A stretch of DNA of 33,405 nt from Cryomorphaceae bacterium ASP10-05a (GTDB lineage: Bacteria; Bacteroidota; Bacteroidia; Flavobacteriales_D; Sanyastnellaceae): NCBI GenBank assembly GCA_000981645.1, contig LAQC01000017.1:1-33405 (forward strand), written 5' to 3'. Shown here one piece after another: positions 15,711 through 23,931 of this stretch (positions are counted from its first letter, which is position 1; each line of letters opens with the position of its first letter). The notes beneath the pieces were generated by a model. The model was not told the DNA's origin. It worked only from the letters and a program-made list of their open reading frames with translations, and did not search any database. The position numbers were made by a program, and so were the translations under genes.

Positions 15711-16043
15711 ATGAACTGGAAAAAGATGGAGTCTTTGGCTGATTTAAGCGAAGCGATAGAAGAAAGTAGAGATAAAAAAGTCGTAATTTTTAAGCACAGT
15801 ACCAGATGCTCTGTGAGCATGATGGCTAAAAAGAGTTTAGAGATGTCATGGGATATTTCTTCTGATGAGGTTCAGCCGTACTTTTTGGACCTAATTAAAC
15901 ATAGAGATGTTTCTAATGAAATAGCAGAAAAGCTTGAAGTAATTCATCAATCTCCTCAGCTAATAGGTGTAAATAATGAAGAGGTGTTTTATCATGCTAG
16001 TCATAGTGTGATCTCGGTTGAGAGTTTAAAAAGCGCTTTATAG
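15711..16043 (+). CDS. ytxJ: YtxJ-like monothiol bacilliredoxin
   Basis: 110 residues, thioredoxin-like fold. The mark of the family is the strand-turn-helix VVIFKHSTRCSVSMMAKKSLE with a single active Cys (Cys33) in the order K-H-S-T-R-C, the same as the YtxJ proteins of Firmicutes and Bacteroidota. Such proteins are thought to remove bacillithiol from S-bacillithiolated proteins. A cis-Pro is visible in HQSPQLIGV, as in thioredoxins. No second Cys is present, so a monothiol mechanism is expected. First gene of a tight same-strand cluster with the pRiA4b-like gene (11-base gap) and miaA. The presence of bacillithiol synthesis genes elsewhere is inferred, not seen. Confidence 0.85.
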   Translation: MNWKKMESLADLSEAIEESRDKKVVIFKHSTRCSVSMMAKKSLEMSWDISSDEVQPYFLDLIKHRDVSNEIAEKLEVIHQSPQLIGVNNEEVFYHASHSVISVESLKSAL

Positions 16044-16054
16044 AAAAGATATAA

Positions 16055-16648
16055 ATGTCAGAAGGAAAAATATTCAAGTTCAGGATTATCCTCGATACTG
16101 AAGAGGACATAATAAGAGATATAGAAATTCAAGATGATTGTTCTTTTGTAAATCTTCATGAATGTATTCAGCAAAGCTTTGGTTTTTCTGGAGTAGAAAT
16201 GGCATCTTTTTATAGAAGTGATGAGTTTTGGGAAAAGGGAGAGGAGCTTCCTTTGGTAGATATGGGAGGGGCTGAGAATGAGGCTCCGGGATTAGCCATG
16301 AATGACCTCGTGCTTAAAGAGCACATCAAAGTTAAGCATGAGCGTTTTTTATACGTGTATGACTTTCTTAGAATGTGGTGTTTTTATGTAGAGGTTATTG
16401 AACTTTCAGAAGCCAAACCGGAATTAGATTATCCTTTATTATCTTTTGAGTTGGGTAAGGCTCCATCTGAAGATTCTAAAGAAGTCGATTTATTCGATGA
16501 TATAGATCTTGGTGATTTGTCAGGAGACTCGAAAGCAGAAAAAACGGGTGACCCAGAGATAGACGCTTACTTAGATGAAATGGATGGTGATGATGATTAC
16601 GAGGATTTGGGTATGGAAAATCTAGATGATTATCAGGATCTGTTTTAA
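16055..16648 (+). CDS. pRiA4b ORF3-like domain protein
   Basis: 197 residues. The first ~130 match the plasmid pRiA4b ORF-3-like fold (also named after an IS1096 passenger protein): KFRIILDTEEDIIRDIEI, then LHECIQQSFGF, an aromatic FYRSDEFW, a loop with a conserved hydrophobic LKEHIKVKHERFLYVYDFLRMW and YVEVIEL. The last ~60 residues are very acidic (DLFDDIDLGDLSG to DDDYEDLGMENLDDYQDLF). The molecular function of the family is unknown; the family name comes from a plasmid and an IS element, and nothing here suggests a mobile element. Its TAA stop is followed at once by the miaA ATG, so the pair is probably translationally coupled. Confidence 0.82.
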   Translation: MSEGKIFKFRIILDTEEDIIRDIEIQDDCSFVNLHECIQQSFGFSGVEMASFYRSDEFWEKGEELPLVDMGGAENEAPGLAMNDLVLKEHIKVKHERFLYVYDFLRMWCFYVEVIELSEAKPELDYPLLSFELGKAPSEDSKEVDLFDDIDLGDLSGDSKAEKTGDPEIDAYLDEMDGDDDYEDLGMENLDDYQDLF

Positions 16649-17557
16649 ATGGGATCTAAAAAAACAGTGATATTTATAGTAGGTCCTACTGCAGTGGGGA
16701 AAACCTCTATAGCCATTGAGTTAGCCAAAGAGTTGGGTTGTGAAATTGTTTCTGCGGATTCTCGCCAATTCTATAAAGACATTTCTATTGGTACAGCCAA
16801 ACCTTCTTCAGATGAGTTAGCTCAGGCTAAACATCACTTCATTGACTTCCTTCCTCTCCAAGAGTTATATAGCGCAGGAGATTTCGAGAGAGATGCTTTG
16901 AGTTTCTTAGAGACTTACTTTCAGAATAATAATGTTTGTATTTGTACAGGTGGCTCAGGTTTATATGTGAGTGCTCTGTTATACGGTTTAGATGATTTAC
17001 CGTTTTCTGAAAGTGTAAGAGCTGAACTCAATGAATTACACGTGAGTGACGGCATAGAGACCCTTCAAAAAGAACTAAAAGAAATAGATCCAGAGCATTA
17101 TGCTGCCATGGATATTCATAACACGCAGCGTTTAATTAGAGCCCTTGAAGTTTGCAGAATTTCTGGCGAGAAATATTCTAAACTCAGAACGTCTTCAAAA
17201 AAAGAAAGGCCTTTCCAAAGTATCGTTATTGGTCTCAATAGAGATAGAGAAGAGCTTTATGATAGAATAAACAGAAGAGTTGATATTATGTTAGATGAGG
17301 GCTTATTAGATGAGGTTAAGTCAGTAATGCCTATGAAACATCTGAACTCATTGCAGACAGTTGGTTACAGGGAGTTTTTTGCCAGTTACAGCGGAGAGTA
17401 TGACATGGAAGAGGCTGTAAGGTTGATGAAAAGAAATTCAAGAAGGTTCGCTAAAAGACAAGTTACCTGGTTCAAACGATATAAAGAAATAGAGTGGTTT
17501 AATCCTCAGGATTTTAATGCTATAGTCACTCATACAAAAGACTTACTAGCGAAATAA
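16649..17557 (+). CDS. miaA: tRNA dimethylallyltransferase
   Basis: 302 residues, the normal length. MiaA transfers dimethylallyl from DMAPP to N6 of A37 in tRNAs that read codons beginning with U. Motifs in order: P-loop IVGPTAVGKTSIA (about 9-21), the catalytic-base region SADSRQFYKDISIGTAKPS, HHFIDF and YSAGDFERDA, the DMAPP/tRNA-binding GGSGLYVSALLYGLDDLP, NTQRLIRALEV, and the C-terminal QTVGYREFF with RRFAKRQVTWFKR. It starts directly after the stop of the pRiA4b-like gene. Its 3' end overlaps the convergent oxidase gene by 12 bases. Confidence 0.96.
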   Translation: MGSKKTVIFIVGPTAVGKTSIAIELAKELGCEIVSADSRQFYKDISIGTAKPSSDELAQAKHHFIDFLPLQELYSAGDFERDALSFLETYFQNNNVCICTGGSGLYVSALLYGLDDLPFSESVRAELNELHVSDGIETLQKELKEIDPEHYAAMDIHNTQRLIRALEVCRISGEKYSKLRTSSKKERPFQSIVIGLNRDREELYDRINRRVDIMLDEGLLDEVKSVMPMKHLNSLQTVGYREFFASYSGEYDMEEAVRLMKRNSRRFAKRQVTWFKRYKEIEWFNPQDFNAIVTHTKDLLAK

Positions 17558-18655
17558 CTCACTTACTTCTTTTCCTACTAAAGTGCCTATGGCTATTCCC
17601 ATTCCTCCGAGCCTTACACCTGTTACAGTCGTTTCGTCTAATCTTTTTATAAGAACTTTTTTAGAATGACCTACTCCCATAATCCCGGTCCATTCCTGAG
17701 AAACGGACTCTTTCTCAACTTGGAAATGATTTTTCAAATACTCTAATAGATAGTCCTTTAGCTGTTCATTTACTTCAAACTCCGAAGTTGATTCTGTGTT
17801 CATGAATTTATTTCTGCCTCCACCTATAAGAATTCTGTCATCTATTTTCCTGAAGTAGATGTATCCTTTGTCGTGATGATAAGTAGAGGGTAGGTCTATA
17901 TTAGGAAGTTTATCCGTTAGAAGCACTAAGTTTCTAGCAGGCATAACGTTGAGTTTAGGAATCATAGAATTAGTGAGACCATTTGTACAAACGGCTATTT
18001 GGTTCGAGTGAATAAGATGATTCCCAAATAAGACATTCTTAGACCCTTCTTGAATCTTGGCTTCTGCGCCACAGTAAATTTCAATATTATTTTCTTGACA
18101 TAATTTTTTCCATGCCTGTATCATTTTCCCAGGATTAAGTTTTCCCTCTAAAGAATTAGATATCGCATTGTCATATCCAGTTAAACAGTCTGGAACATCG
18201 GTGATTTTGTAGGTGAAATCCTCTCCAGTAATACTTTTCAGTGAATTATTTAGGTCTTCTAAGTAGTTACACACGGTTTTGAATTCGTTTTTCTGAGAAA
18301 AATCAAAAAGTTCAGTTCCGCCACATGAGAAGTAATCAAGGTTGGTCTCACCTAAAGTTTTTCTCAATAAAAGCAGCCCTTTATATCTTTGTTCTGCCAA
18401 GGTTAAAACCTCATTCATACTCATCCCAGAAGCGAGGTCATCTACTAATTCTCCAGCACTTCCGAAACACGCGAAACCCGCATTCCTTGTGCTAGCAGCA
18501 GTGCTAATTGAAAATTTTTCTAAAATCACTATTTTCCATTCGGGGTGTAGAAGTCGTGTGTGATAAGCAGTCGATAGTCCTGTAATCCCACCGCCTATGA
18601 TTGTTAAATCAGCTTTGTCGGTAATAAACTGCCTTTCCCAATAACTAAAATTCAT
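17546..18655 (-). CDS. FAD-dependent oxidoreductase of the DAO family
   Basis: 369 residues. The N-terminal FAD motif DLTIIGGGITGLSTAYHTRLL (about 16-36), ILEKFSISTAASTRNAGFAC with the Ser/Arg-Asn-Gly pattern around the flavin, and the C-terminal VTGVRLGGMGIAIG place it in the D-amino acid/glycine oxidase group (DAO). These enzymes oxidise secondary or primary amines or take part in tRNA base modification; the substrate here is unknown. No signal peptide. It is divergent from the TPR/coiled-coil gene across 54 bases that contain a 9-base inverted repeat. The 3' end overlaps miaA by 12 bases, tail to tail. Confidence 0.85.
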   Translation of the reverse strand: MNFSYWERQFITDKADLTIIGGGITGLSTAYHTRLLHPEWKIVILEKFSISTAASTRNAGFACFGSAGELVDDLASGMSMNEVLTLAEQRYKGLLLLRKTLGETNLDYFSCGGTELFDFSQKNEFKTVCNYLEDLNNSLKSITGEDFTYKITDVPDCLTGYDNAISNSLEGKLNPGKMIQAWKKLCQENNIEIYCGAEAKIQEGSKNVLFGNHLIHSNQIAVCTNGLTNSMIPKLNVMPARNLVLLTDKLPNIDLPSTYHHDKGYIYFRKIDDRILIGGGRNKFMNTESTSEFEVNEQLKDYLLEYLKNHFQVEKESVSQEWTGIMGVGHSKKVLIKRLDETTVTGVRLGGMGIAIGTLVGKEVSELFR

Positions 18656-18670
18656 ATTTTTACGTTATAA

Positions 18671-18691
18671 TTCTACCAAGTTTTGGTAGAA
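18671..18691. promoter_or_regulatory. Operator-like inverted repeat between divergent genes
   Basis: Perfect 9-base arms TTCTACCAA (18671-18679) and TTGGTAGAA (18683-18691) with a GTT centre. It sits in the 54-base gap between the DAO-family gene and the TPR/coiled-coil gene. It overlaps a near-consensus -7 box GAAATTTG (18689-18696) for the plus-strand gene. Could be a repressor site or a leader hairpin; no regulator is identified. Confidence 0.4.
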
Positions 18692-18709
18692 ATTTGTTAC
18701 AAAACAAAT

Positions 18710-21451
18710 ATGCAAGGTAAACTCGAAATAAAATTTCTTTTAACAGGTATATTTCTTTTTCTAGGAATAATTTCTTGGTCACAAGAAGATATCCATATCT
18801 ATGGTGCAGTTAAAGAAATGGAGACGAATCATAAATTAGAATCTGTTCTGGTTCAGGTAACGCAGGACGGTAAAACGTTCGACTCGTATACCACCTCTGG
18901 TAGTTCTAAATTTGAATTTGACTTACCGTTAGGTCATTTGTATGAAATTAATTTTTCAAAATCTGATTATGTTGGGAAGAAAATTCAAATTAACACGAAG
19001 TATATTCCAGAAGAAGACCAAGAGGGAGGTTTTAAACTAGACTTGGATATGTCTCTTTTTGCATATATAGAAGGATTTAATGAAGCCATATTAGATGAGC
19101 CAATTGGTATTGCTGCATACGATGCTGAAAGAAATTCTATTGAGTTTGATTTCGATTATACAAGGCAGATCATGAATAAGGTGGACGCTGAAAATATCAG
19201 GCTTCAAAACTTAAGCGCGGCAGAAAAAGAGAAAAGGAATAGGTTTGATGACCTAATGATTCAGGGAAGTGATGACCTAACCAAGGAGAAGTATGCCCAA
19301 GCCATAGGTAATTATACAGCAGCCTTGAATTTATTCCCAGATGAGGTTGAAGCTCAGGAGAAATTAGAAGAGGCTCAGGGATTACTGGCGTTGCAAAATA
19401 AAGATGTAGAGTTAGAAGCACAATATCAAGCGGCCATTAAAGATGGAAACGATTTGATTAACTCTAGGGATTATGAAGCATCTATGACTAAATTTCTAGA
19501 GGCTAAATCATTAAAGCCAGGAGAAAGAGAGCCTAAAGATAAAATACGTGAGTTAGAAGGATTAATAGCTGAAGCAGAGAATAAAAAGAAGTTCGATGAA
19601 TTCATGGTTGCTGGAGATAATGCGATGAGCTCAGAGGAATACCAGTCTGCTGTCGATAACTTCAAATTAGCTCGAGAGATCATTTTTGATGATAAGGAAA
19701 TGAAAAAGAAGCTAGCAGAAGCTCAAGAAAAATTAGATGCGCTTCTTTCTGCAGAAGATGCAGAAGAAGCTCAGCAGAAAAGATATGATGACATAATAGC
19801 CAAAGCAGGGGTTTCTTTTTCAGGTGAAGATTATGACTTATGTATAAGTCAATATAATCAAGCGTTAGAAATTTTTCCATCAGAAGAATATCCTGTTGAA
19901 CAAATTAAGTTAGCTCAAAAGAGAATAGAGGAGCTTGAACAAGAAAAATTAAAGAATGCAGAGGTGAATGCAGGTAATGAGTTAGATGCCGAATACCAAA
20001 ACTTCATAGATAAAGGGAACGACTTGTTTACATCAAAAGAACTTTTGGCAGCTAAAGAAGCTTATGAAAGTGCTCTGGGTGTTAAACCAAATGAAAAGTA
20101 TCCGAATCAAAGAATAAAAAGGATTGACGAGTTGTTAGCTGATTTAGAAACGGAAGCTAAGGAGGCCCTGGCAAATGCTGATGCAGATACTAAAGAGGAG
20201 GAGAGGATAGCAGAGCTTGAAAGACAAAAACAATTAAAACAGGCTACTGCTGAAGAAGAAAAAAGGAAATTGGAAGAGGAATTGGCTGATAAAGAGAGAT
20301 TCCTGGCAGAAGAAAGAAGAAAAAAGGAAGAGGTAGATGACGCCAGAAGAAATTTATCAAGTAACATAGATACCGAAGCAGAAAGACAAGCAGAAGAGTT
20401 TTATAAGCAAGAAAAACTAGATGCTGTCAAAGAAAAAAATTCTGTAACTCAACAACAGAAAGATGCCTACACAGCTTGGCTAAAAGATAAAGGAGACAGC
20501 GCACAAGACATAGCTAAAGACGCTTCGGCAGACATAGAAGCTTCAAAAAACAGCATAAAAAGAATGTATGCTGATAATGAAAATGATCACAAGGATAAAA
20601 GAGAAAACTTTGACTCAGGAGAAAAGGACAATAATAGAAAGATCCAAGAGTCAGAAAATATAGCTCAAGACCGCAGGATAAACGCTTCATTTGAGCTGGA
20701 AGGAGTTAAGAGTGATAATGCTTCTGATGCTAATGAGAAGAATCGACAGGCTGTTCTAGCGAATAAAGAAAAAGTGGATGATTCAAAAAAAGAACTAATA
20801 AAAGCAGAAAACAGGTACGAAGAAAAAGGGCTAGTTTTAAGGAAAGACAAGCAATACGCAATAGATAGAGCAAAGGAGAGATTGGGGGGGAGTGATTACG
20901 GTGGAGGAAACCTAAGGCAAGAAGCTGAAAAAGAGAACAATGAAGTTAAAGCAGATAGAGCCAAATTCGTAAAAGAGAACACCTATTTACAAGATGAAAG
21001 AATAATGGTCAACTCTGAGAAAATTGATGATCAAAAGAGAGCTGAAGCAGATAAGAGAAGTAAGACAGAAGATTCTAGAAAAGGGAATGAAGATGAAGTA
21101 AATGTAGTGAAAGAGGATATTGAATTATTTCAGGATTCTAAGCAAGGAAATGCAGCATTGCAACGCAGAATAGATAGAGAAGCTATTTTTAATGTAAACG
21201 TTGGTCAAGAAAAAGAGTACGATGATTATAACTCCGTTCAAGGGACAGAAGATTTAGCTGAGGGAGTAACTGAGAGAAGTTTCGAAATAAATCAAGGGAG
21301 AAAGCTTGTAATCGAAAGAACAGTGAAACTTGGTAATAAGATAGAGACGTACTCCAAGGTTATAGATAAGAATAATACGTATTACTTCAAAAACAATAAG
21401 AGCATAACCAAAAGCACATGGAATAGAGAAACACTTTCTCTAGCCGACTAA
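18710..21451 (+). CDS. Secreted TPR and coiled-coil protein, unknown function
   Basis: 913 residues from the ATG at 18710; an in-frame TTG at 18683 would add nine residues but lies in the inverted repeat, and the ATG gives a normal signal peptide (KFLLTGIFLFLGIISWSQ). Residues ~22-120 resemble a carboxypeptidase regulatory-like beta domain (IHIYGAVKEMETNHKLESVL, then SKFEFDLPLGHLYEINFSK). Residues ~178-480 contain about five TPR-like units of the form Y-x-x-x-I-x-x-G-x-x-x-x-x-x-x-Y-x-x-A-x-x-x-Y-x-x-A-L-x-x-x-P. A Lys/Glu-rich coiled coil follows (~480-580), then ~250 residues of highly charged, low-complexity sequence and a compact C-terminal segment (RSFEINQGRKLVIERTVKLG to STWNRETL). The composition suggests a periplasmic scaffold. 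The family seems shared by Bacteroidota, but I know no function. Confidence 0.8.
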   Translation: MQGKLEIKFLLTGIFLFLGIISWSQEDIHIYGAVKEMETNHKLESVLVQVTQDGKTFDSYTTSGSSKFEFDLPLGHLYEINFSKSDYVGKKIQINTKYIPEEDQEGGFKLDLDMSLFAYIEGFNEAILDEPIGIAAYDAERNSIEFDFDYTRQIMNKVDAENIRLQNLSAAEKEKRNRFDDLMIQGSDDLTKEKYAQAIGNYTAALNLFPDEVEAQEKLEEAQGLLALQNKDVELEAQYQAAIKDGNDLINSRDYEASMTKFLEAKSLKPGEREPKDKIRELEGLIAEAENKKKFDEFMVAGDNAMSSEEYQSAVDNFKLAREIIFDDKEMKKKLAEAQEKLDALLSAEDAEEAQQKRYDDIIAKAGVSFSGEDYDLCISQYNQALEIFPSEEYPVEQIKLAQKRIEELEQEKLKNAEVNAGNELDAEYQNFIDKGNDLFTSKELLAAKEAYESALGVKPNEKYPNQRIKRIDELLADLETEAKEALANADADTKEEERIAELERQKQLKQATAEEEKRKLEEELADKERFLAEERRKKEEVDDARRNLSSNIDTEAERQAEEFYKQEKLDAVKEKNSVTQQQKDAYTAWLKDKGDSAQDIAKDASADIEASKNSIKRMYADNENDHKDKRENFDSGEKDNNRKIQESENIAQDRRINASFELEGVKSDNASDANEKNRQAVLANKEKVDDSKKELIKAENRYEEKGLVLRKDKQYAIDRAKERLGGSDYGGGNLRQEAEKENNEVKADRAKFVKENTYLQDERIMVNSEKIDDQKRAEADKRSKTEDSRKGNEDEVNVVKEDIELFQDSKQGNAALQRRIDREAIFNVNVGQEKEYDDYNSVQGTEDLAEGVTERSFEINQGRKLVIERTVKLGNKIETYSKVIDKNNTYYFKNNKSITKSTWNRETLSLAD

Positions 21452-21462
21452 GGCTTTGAGTG

Positions 21463-22020
21463 TTATTTGAATTTCTTGACTCCAGAATTCATAAGTTCCA
21501 GCAGTAGTTTAGCATCCTTATCTTCTAATTGCATCCCTATTAAAATGTGCCTTTTAGCAGAGTTAAATCCGATTTTTTCGGCTCCCATACTCCAGAAGTA
21601 GCTTTCATAGCTCTTCTTAAAAGATTTCTCGCCATATTTCACTAATCCTAAATTAGAAATGCTATTTATTTCTATTTTTTTCACTTTGCCAATTCCAGCG
21701 TATGATTTTTTGTAGTTGAGTACATCTTTTTGAATAACGATATCCTCACTTCCTGATAACCTCCAAATTAAAATCTGCATGGCTTTAAAAAGTAGATAGA
21801 GCCAAAAACCTAAAAATGCGATTATAAATAGCTTTTGTTTTTCATCTTCAGAAATGAAATATTGGGAAACGAAGAAGAAGCCACAAATCACCCAAACAGC
21901 CACCCATGCAAATATCAGCCCTTCTTGCCAAGGCTTAACTCGCTGATTTATGGAAATAGAGATTTGATTGGAATCTCTGTTGAATTTAATTCTCTTTCCT
22001 ATAATCTTACTTTCAGACAT
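21463..22020 (-). CDS. Two-helix membrane protein, unknown function
   Basis: 185 residues from the ATG at 22020 (MSESKIIGKRIKFNRDS). A GTG at 22038 is in frame, but it is only 3 bases from the -7 box, so transcripts would probably begin downstream of it. Two membrane helices are adjacent: GLIFAWVAVWVICGFFFVSQYF and LFIIAFLGFWLYLLFKAMQI. The soluble C-terminal half is beta-rich (EDIVIQKDVLNYKKSYAG, IEINSISNLGLVKYG, RHILIGMQL), which resembles the PH-like domain seen in many small membrane proteins. Not recognised as a named family. It converges on the TPR/coiled-coil gene with an 11-base gap. Confidence 0.65.
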   Translation of the reverse strand: MSESKIIGKRIKFNRDSNQISISINQRVKPWQEGLIFAWVAVWVICGFFFVSQYFISEDEKQKLFIIAFLGFWLYLLFKAMQILIWRLSGSEDIVIQKDVLNYKKSYAGIGKVKKIEINSISNLGLVKYGEKSFKKSYESYFWSMGAEKIGFNSAKRHILIGMQLEDKDAKLLLELMNSGVKKFK

Positions 22021-22041
22021 TTCTATAATGATTAACACTCA

Positions 22042-22049
22042 CAAAATTA
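22042..22049 (-). promoter_or_regulatory. Candidate -7 box for the two-helix protein gene at 21463-22020
   Basis: The plus strand CAAAATTA gives TAATTTTG on the minus strand, a perfect TAnnTTTG, 22 bases before the ATG at 22020. It decides the start in favour of the ATG. Confidence 0.5.
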
Positions 22050-22105
22050 ACCAAGTATTGTAGGCTAAAATGGTTTTATTTTGTATTTCTTAAAATCAAA
22101 AGCGA

Positions 22106-23740
22106 ATGCAACGGATAATTTTAATTAGTGCTTTAGCTATCATAAGTTTCAGCCTTAATGGGCAGTTAGTTATAAACGAAGTCATGGCCAGAAACGATAG
22201 TTTTTTAGCTGATGAGTTTGGTGAATATGATGATTGGATAGAAATTTACAACTCTTCTGACGAGGCCATAAATATAGCGGGTGGTTACTTTACAGATGAT
22301 TTATCTAATACGACTTTACATCTAATAGAGTCTGGTGATGCAGACTTAACAACTATCCCTGCCTATGGATATAGAGTGTTTTGGGCAGACGGTACTCCAG
22401 AGCAAGGAGTTAACCATTTGGGCTTTTCGCTTAGTGCAGGAGGAGAGTCTATCGCTCTGGTTTTGTCAGACGGTGAGTTTATAGCCGATGCAATGCAATT
22501 TGGAGATCAAGAAAATGATATTTCTTACGGAAGAGAAACAGACGGATCTATTCAGCTTCAGTTCTTTTCAGTTCCTACGCCTAATGCGGCTAATCAGGTT
22601 ATAACCCCAGAGCTACAAGAAATTCATATCAATGAAATACAACCCTTAAATGCAACTACTATAGCAGATGAGAGCGGAGTGTATGAGCCTTGGTTAGAGC
22701 TATACAATCCAAATGCGTATCAAGTGAATTTGGCAGGATATATCATAGACTTTAATGATGGAGAAACTCAGTTTGTTATAGGGAACACAAACCCTAATGC
22801 CTCAGTTATAGAAAGTGATAATCATAAGCTGTTTTGGTGTGATAATCAAGGTTTGGAGGGTTTACTACATACTAATTTTGAGCTGTCTGCTTCAGGGTCT
22901 ATTAAGCTGTACTTTATAGATGGAGTGACTCTAGTCGATGAGTTAATATACTCAACGATTCCTTCAGGCGAAAGTTATGGGAGTGACACAGATGGGTCTA
23001 GTAATTATATCGCTTTTGACATTCCTACTCCGGATGTCACTAATCAGTTGGAGATAATATTTCCTGAGGAGCTATATTTAAATGAAATAATGGCTGTGAA
23101 TGCTTTAGATACAACAGATAATCTCGGTGAGTATGAAGATTGGATTGAGATTTATAATCCGAATAATTTTCCTGTCGATTTATCTGGGTACTATTTAACA
23201 GATAACCTTGGCGGTGGTTCATGGGAGGTTCCTTCTACTTATCCAGATTCGGTGACTGTGCCTGCGCAAGGGTTTCTTCTTTTTTGGGCAGATAACGATG
23301 AAGAGCAAGGTGTGAGGCATACTGATTTTAAACTTGGATCCTCAGGAGAAACTTTGGTGCTTCTCTCCAGAGATAATTTCACTGTAGCAGATTCAGAGAC
23401 ATTTCCAGTTCAATCTGAGGATGTAAGTTGGGGAAGAGAAGAGGATGGAGAGGATAATTGGATTTACTTCATTCCAGAAACTACCACACCAGGGTATTCA
23501 AATCAAGGAGCTGTATCTGTTTCTGAGTTGGTGAGACTTCTGCCATCATTCTATCCTAACCCGACTACCGATAAATTGTTTTTCAGTAAAGAAGTTGAGA
23601 GCCTAGAGCTATATACGCTAGCAGGTGAAGTAATAGTTAAGTCTTTTAATTGTAAAGAGTTAAGTTTATTCGATTTGCCTGCGGGGTTATACCTCTTGCG
23701 AGTGAACAGTTCTTCTTCAGTTCTTGTAGGAAAACTGTAG
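22106..23740 (+). CDS. T9SS-secreted protein with three lamin-tail domains
   Basis: 544 residues with a signal peptide (RIILISALAIISFSLNGQ). Three lamin-tail (LTD) domains follow in tandem: ~19-165 (LVINEVMARNDSFLADEFGE, DWIEIYNSSDEAINIAGG, VFWADGTPEQGVNHLGFSLS), ~168-312 (HINEIQPLNATTIADESG) and ~323-460 (LYLNEIMAVNALDTTDNLGE, DWIEIYNPNNFPVDLSGYYL). The repeats are diverged but keep the same strand order. The last ~65 residues are a T9SS type A sorting domain (LLPSFYPNPTTDKLFF, LYTLAGEVIVKS, FDLPAGLYLLRV). It should be exported and attached to the surface or released. LTD proteins of this kind are common in Bacteroidota; no enzyme domain is present. Stand-alone gene. Confidence 0.88.
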   Translation: MQRIILISALAIISFSLNGQLVINEVMARNDSFLADEFGEYDDWIEIYNSSDEAINIAGGYFTDDLSNTTLHLIESGDADLTTIPAYGYRVFWADGTPEQGVNHLGFSLSAGGESIALVLSDGEFIADAMQFGDQENDISYGRETDGSIQLQFFSVPTPNAANQVITPELQEIHINEIQPLNATTIADESGVYEPWLELYNPNAYQVNLAGYIIDFNDGETQFVIGNTNPNASVIESDNHKLFWCDNQGLEGLLHTNFELSASGSIKLYFIDGVTLVDELIYSTIPSGESYGSDTDGSSNYIAFDIPTPDVTNQLEIIFPEELYLNEIMAVNALDTTDNLGEYEDWIEIYNPNNFPVDLSGYYLTDNLGGGSWEVPSTYPDSVTVPAQGFLLFWADNDEEQGVRHTDFKLGSSGETLVLLSRDNFTVADSETFPVQSEDVSWGREEDGEDNWIYFIPETTTPGYSNQGAVSVSELVRLLPSFYPNPTTDKLFFSKEVESLELYTLAGEVIVKSFNCKELSLFDLPAGLYLLRVNSSSSVLVGKL

Positions 23741-23829
23741 AAAGAAAATACTGAAGTAAATTAGATATACATCTTACGGTGTTTGTTCTCTTTTTGGCGG
23801 CTATAGTGGATATTCTATTATAAAATAAC

Positions 23830-23837
23830 TACTTTCG
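23830..23837 (+). promoter_or_regulatory. Candidate -7 box (TACTTTCG) for rpsA
   Basis: One mismatch from TAnnTTTG. The extended context TACTTTCGCGCTCC is close to the TAnnTTTGCACCGC of the pyrR and ilvE promoters in this window. The leader would be about 90 bases. Confidence 0.45.
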
Positions 23838-23838
23838 C

Positions 23839-23911
23839 GCTCCCTTAAAAAATAAGGGAGCTTATAGCGGAAATAAGTTATTTCACTCTTCTAGATCACC
23901 GTAGTCTAGAA
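23839..23911 (+). promoter_or_regulatory. Two-hairpin leader of the rpsA mRNA
   Basis: Hairpin 1: GCTCCCTTA (23839-23847) and TAAGGGAGC (23853-23861), perfect 9-base arms with an AAAAA loop, right after the -7 box. Hairpin 2: TTCTAGA (23889-23895) and TCTAGAA (23905-23911), 7-base arms with a 9-base loop, ending 20 bases before the start codon. There is no T-run after hairpin 1, so it is not a standard terminator. S1 autoregulates its own mRNA in E. coli; a similar role here is inference. Confidence 0.5.
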
Positions 23912-23931
23912 TACAATTTTAAAAGCCCCAA

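Noticed and set aside
16055-16648. Insertion-sequence passenger because the family is named after IS1096 and plasmid pRiA4b
   Set aside because: No transposase, terminal inverted repeats or target duplications around it; it is part of a compact chromosomal cluster.
18683-18709. TTG at 18683 as start of the TPR/coiled-coil gene
   Set aside because: It sits in the inverted repeat and would put nine extra residues before an otherwise normal signal peptide.
20107-20367. Open frames on the opposite strand of the TPR/coiled-coil gene
   Set aside because: Ser/Leu/Phe-rich products are the mirror of Lys/Glu-rich codons on the plus strand; no start context or homology.
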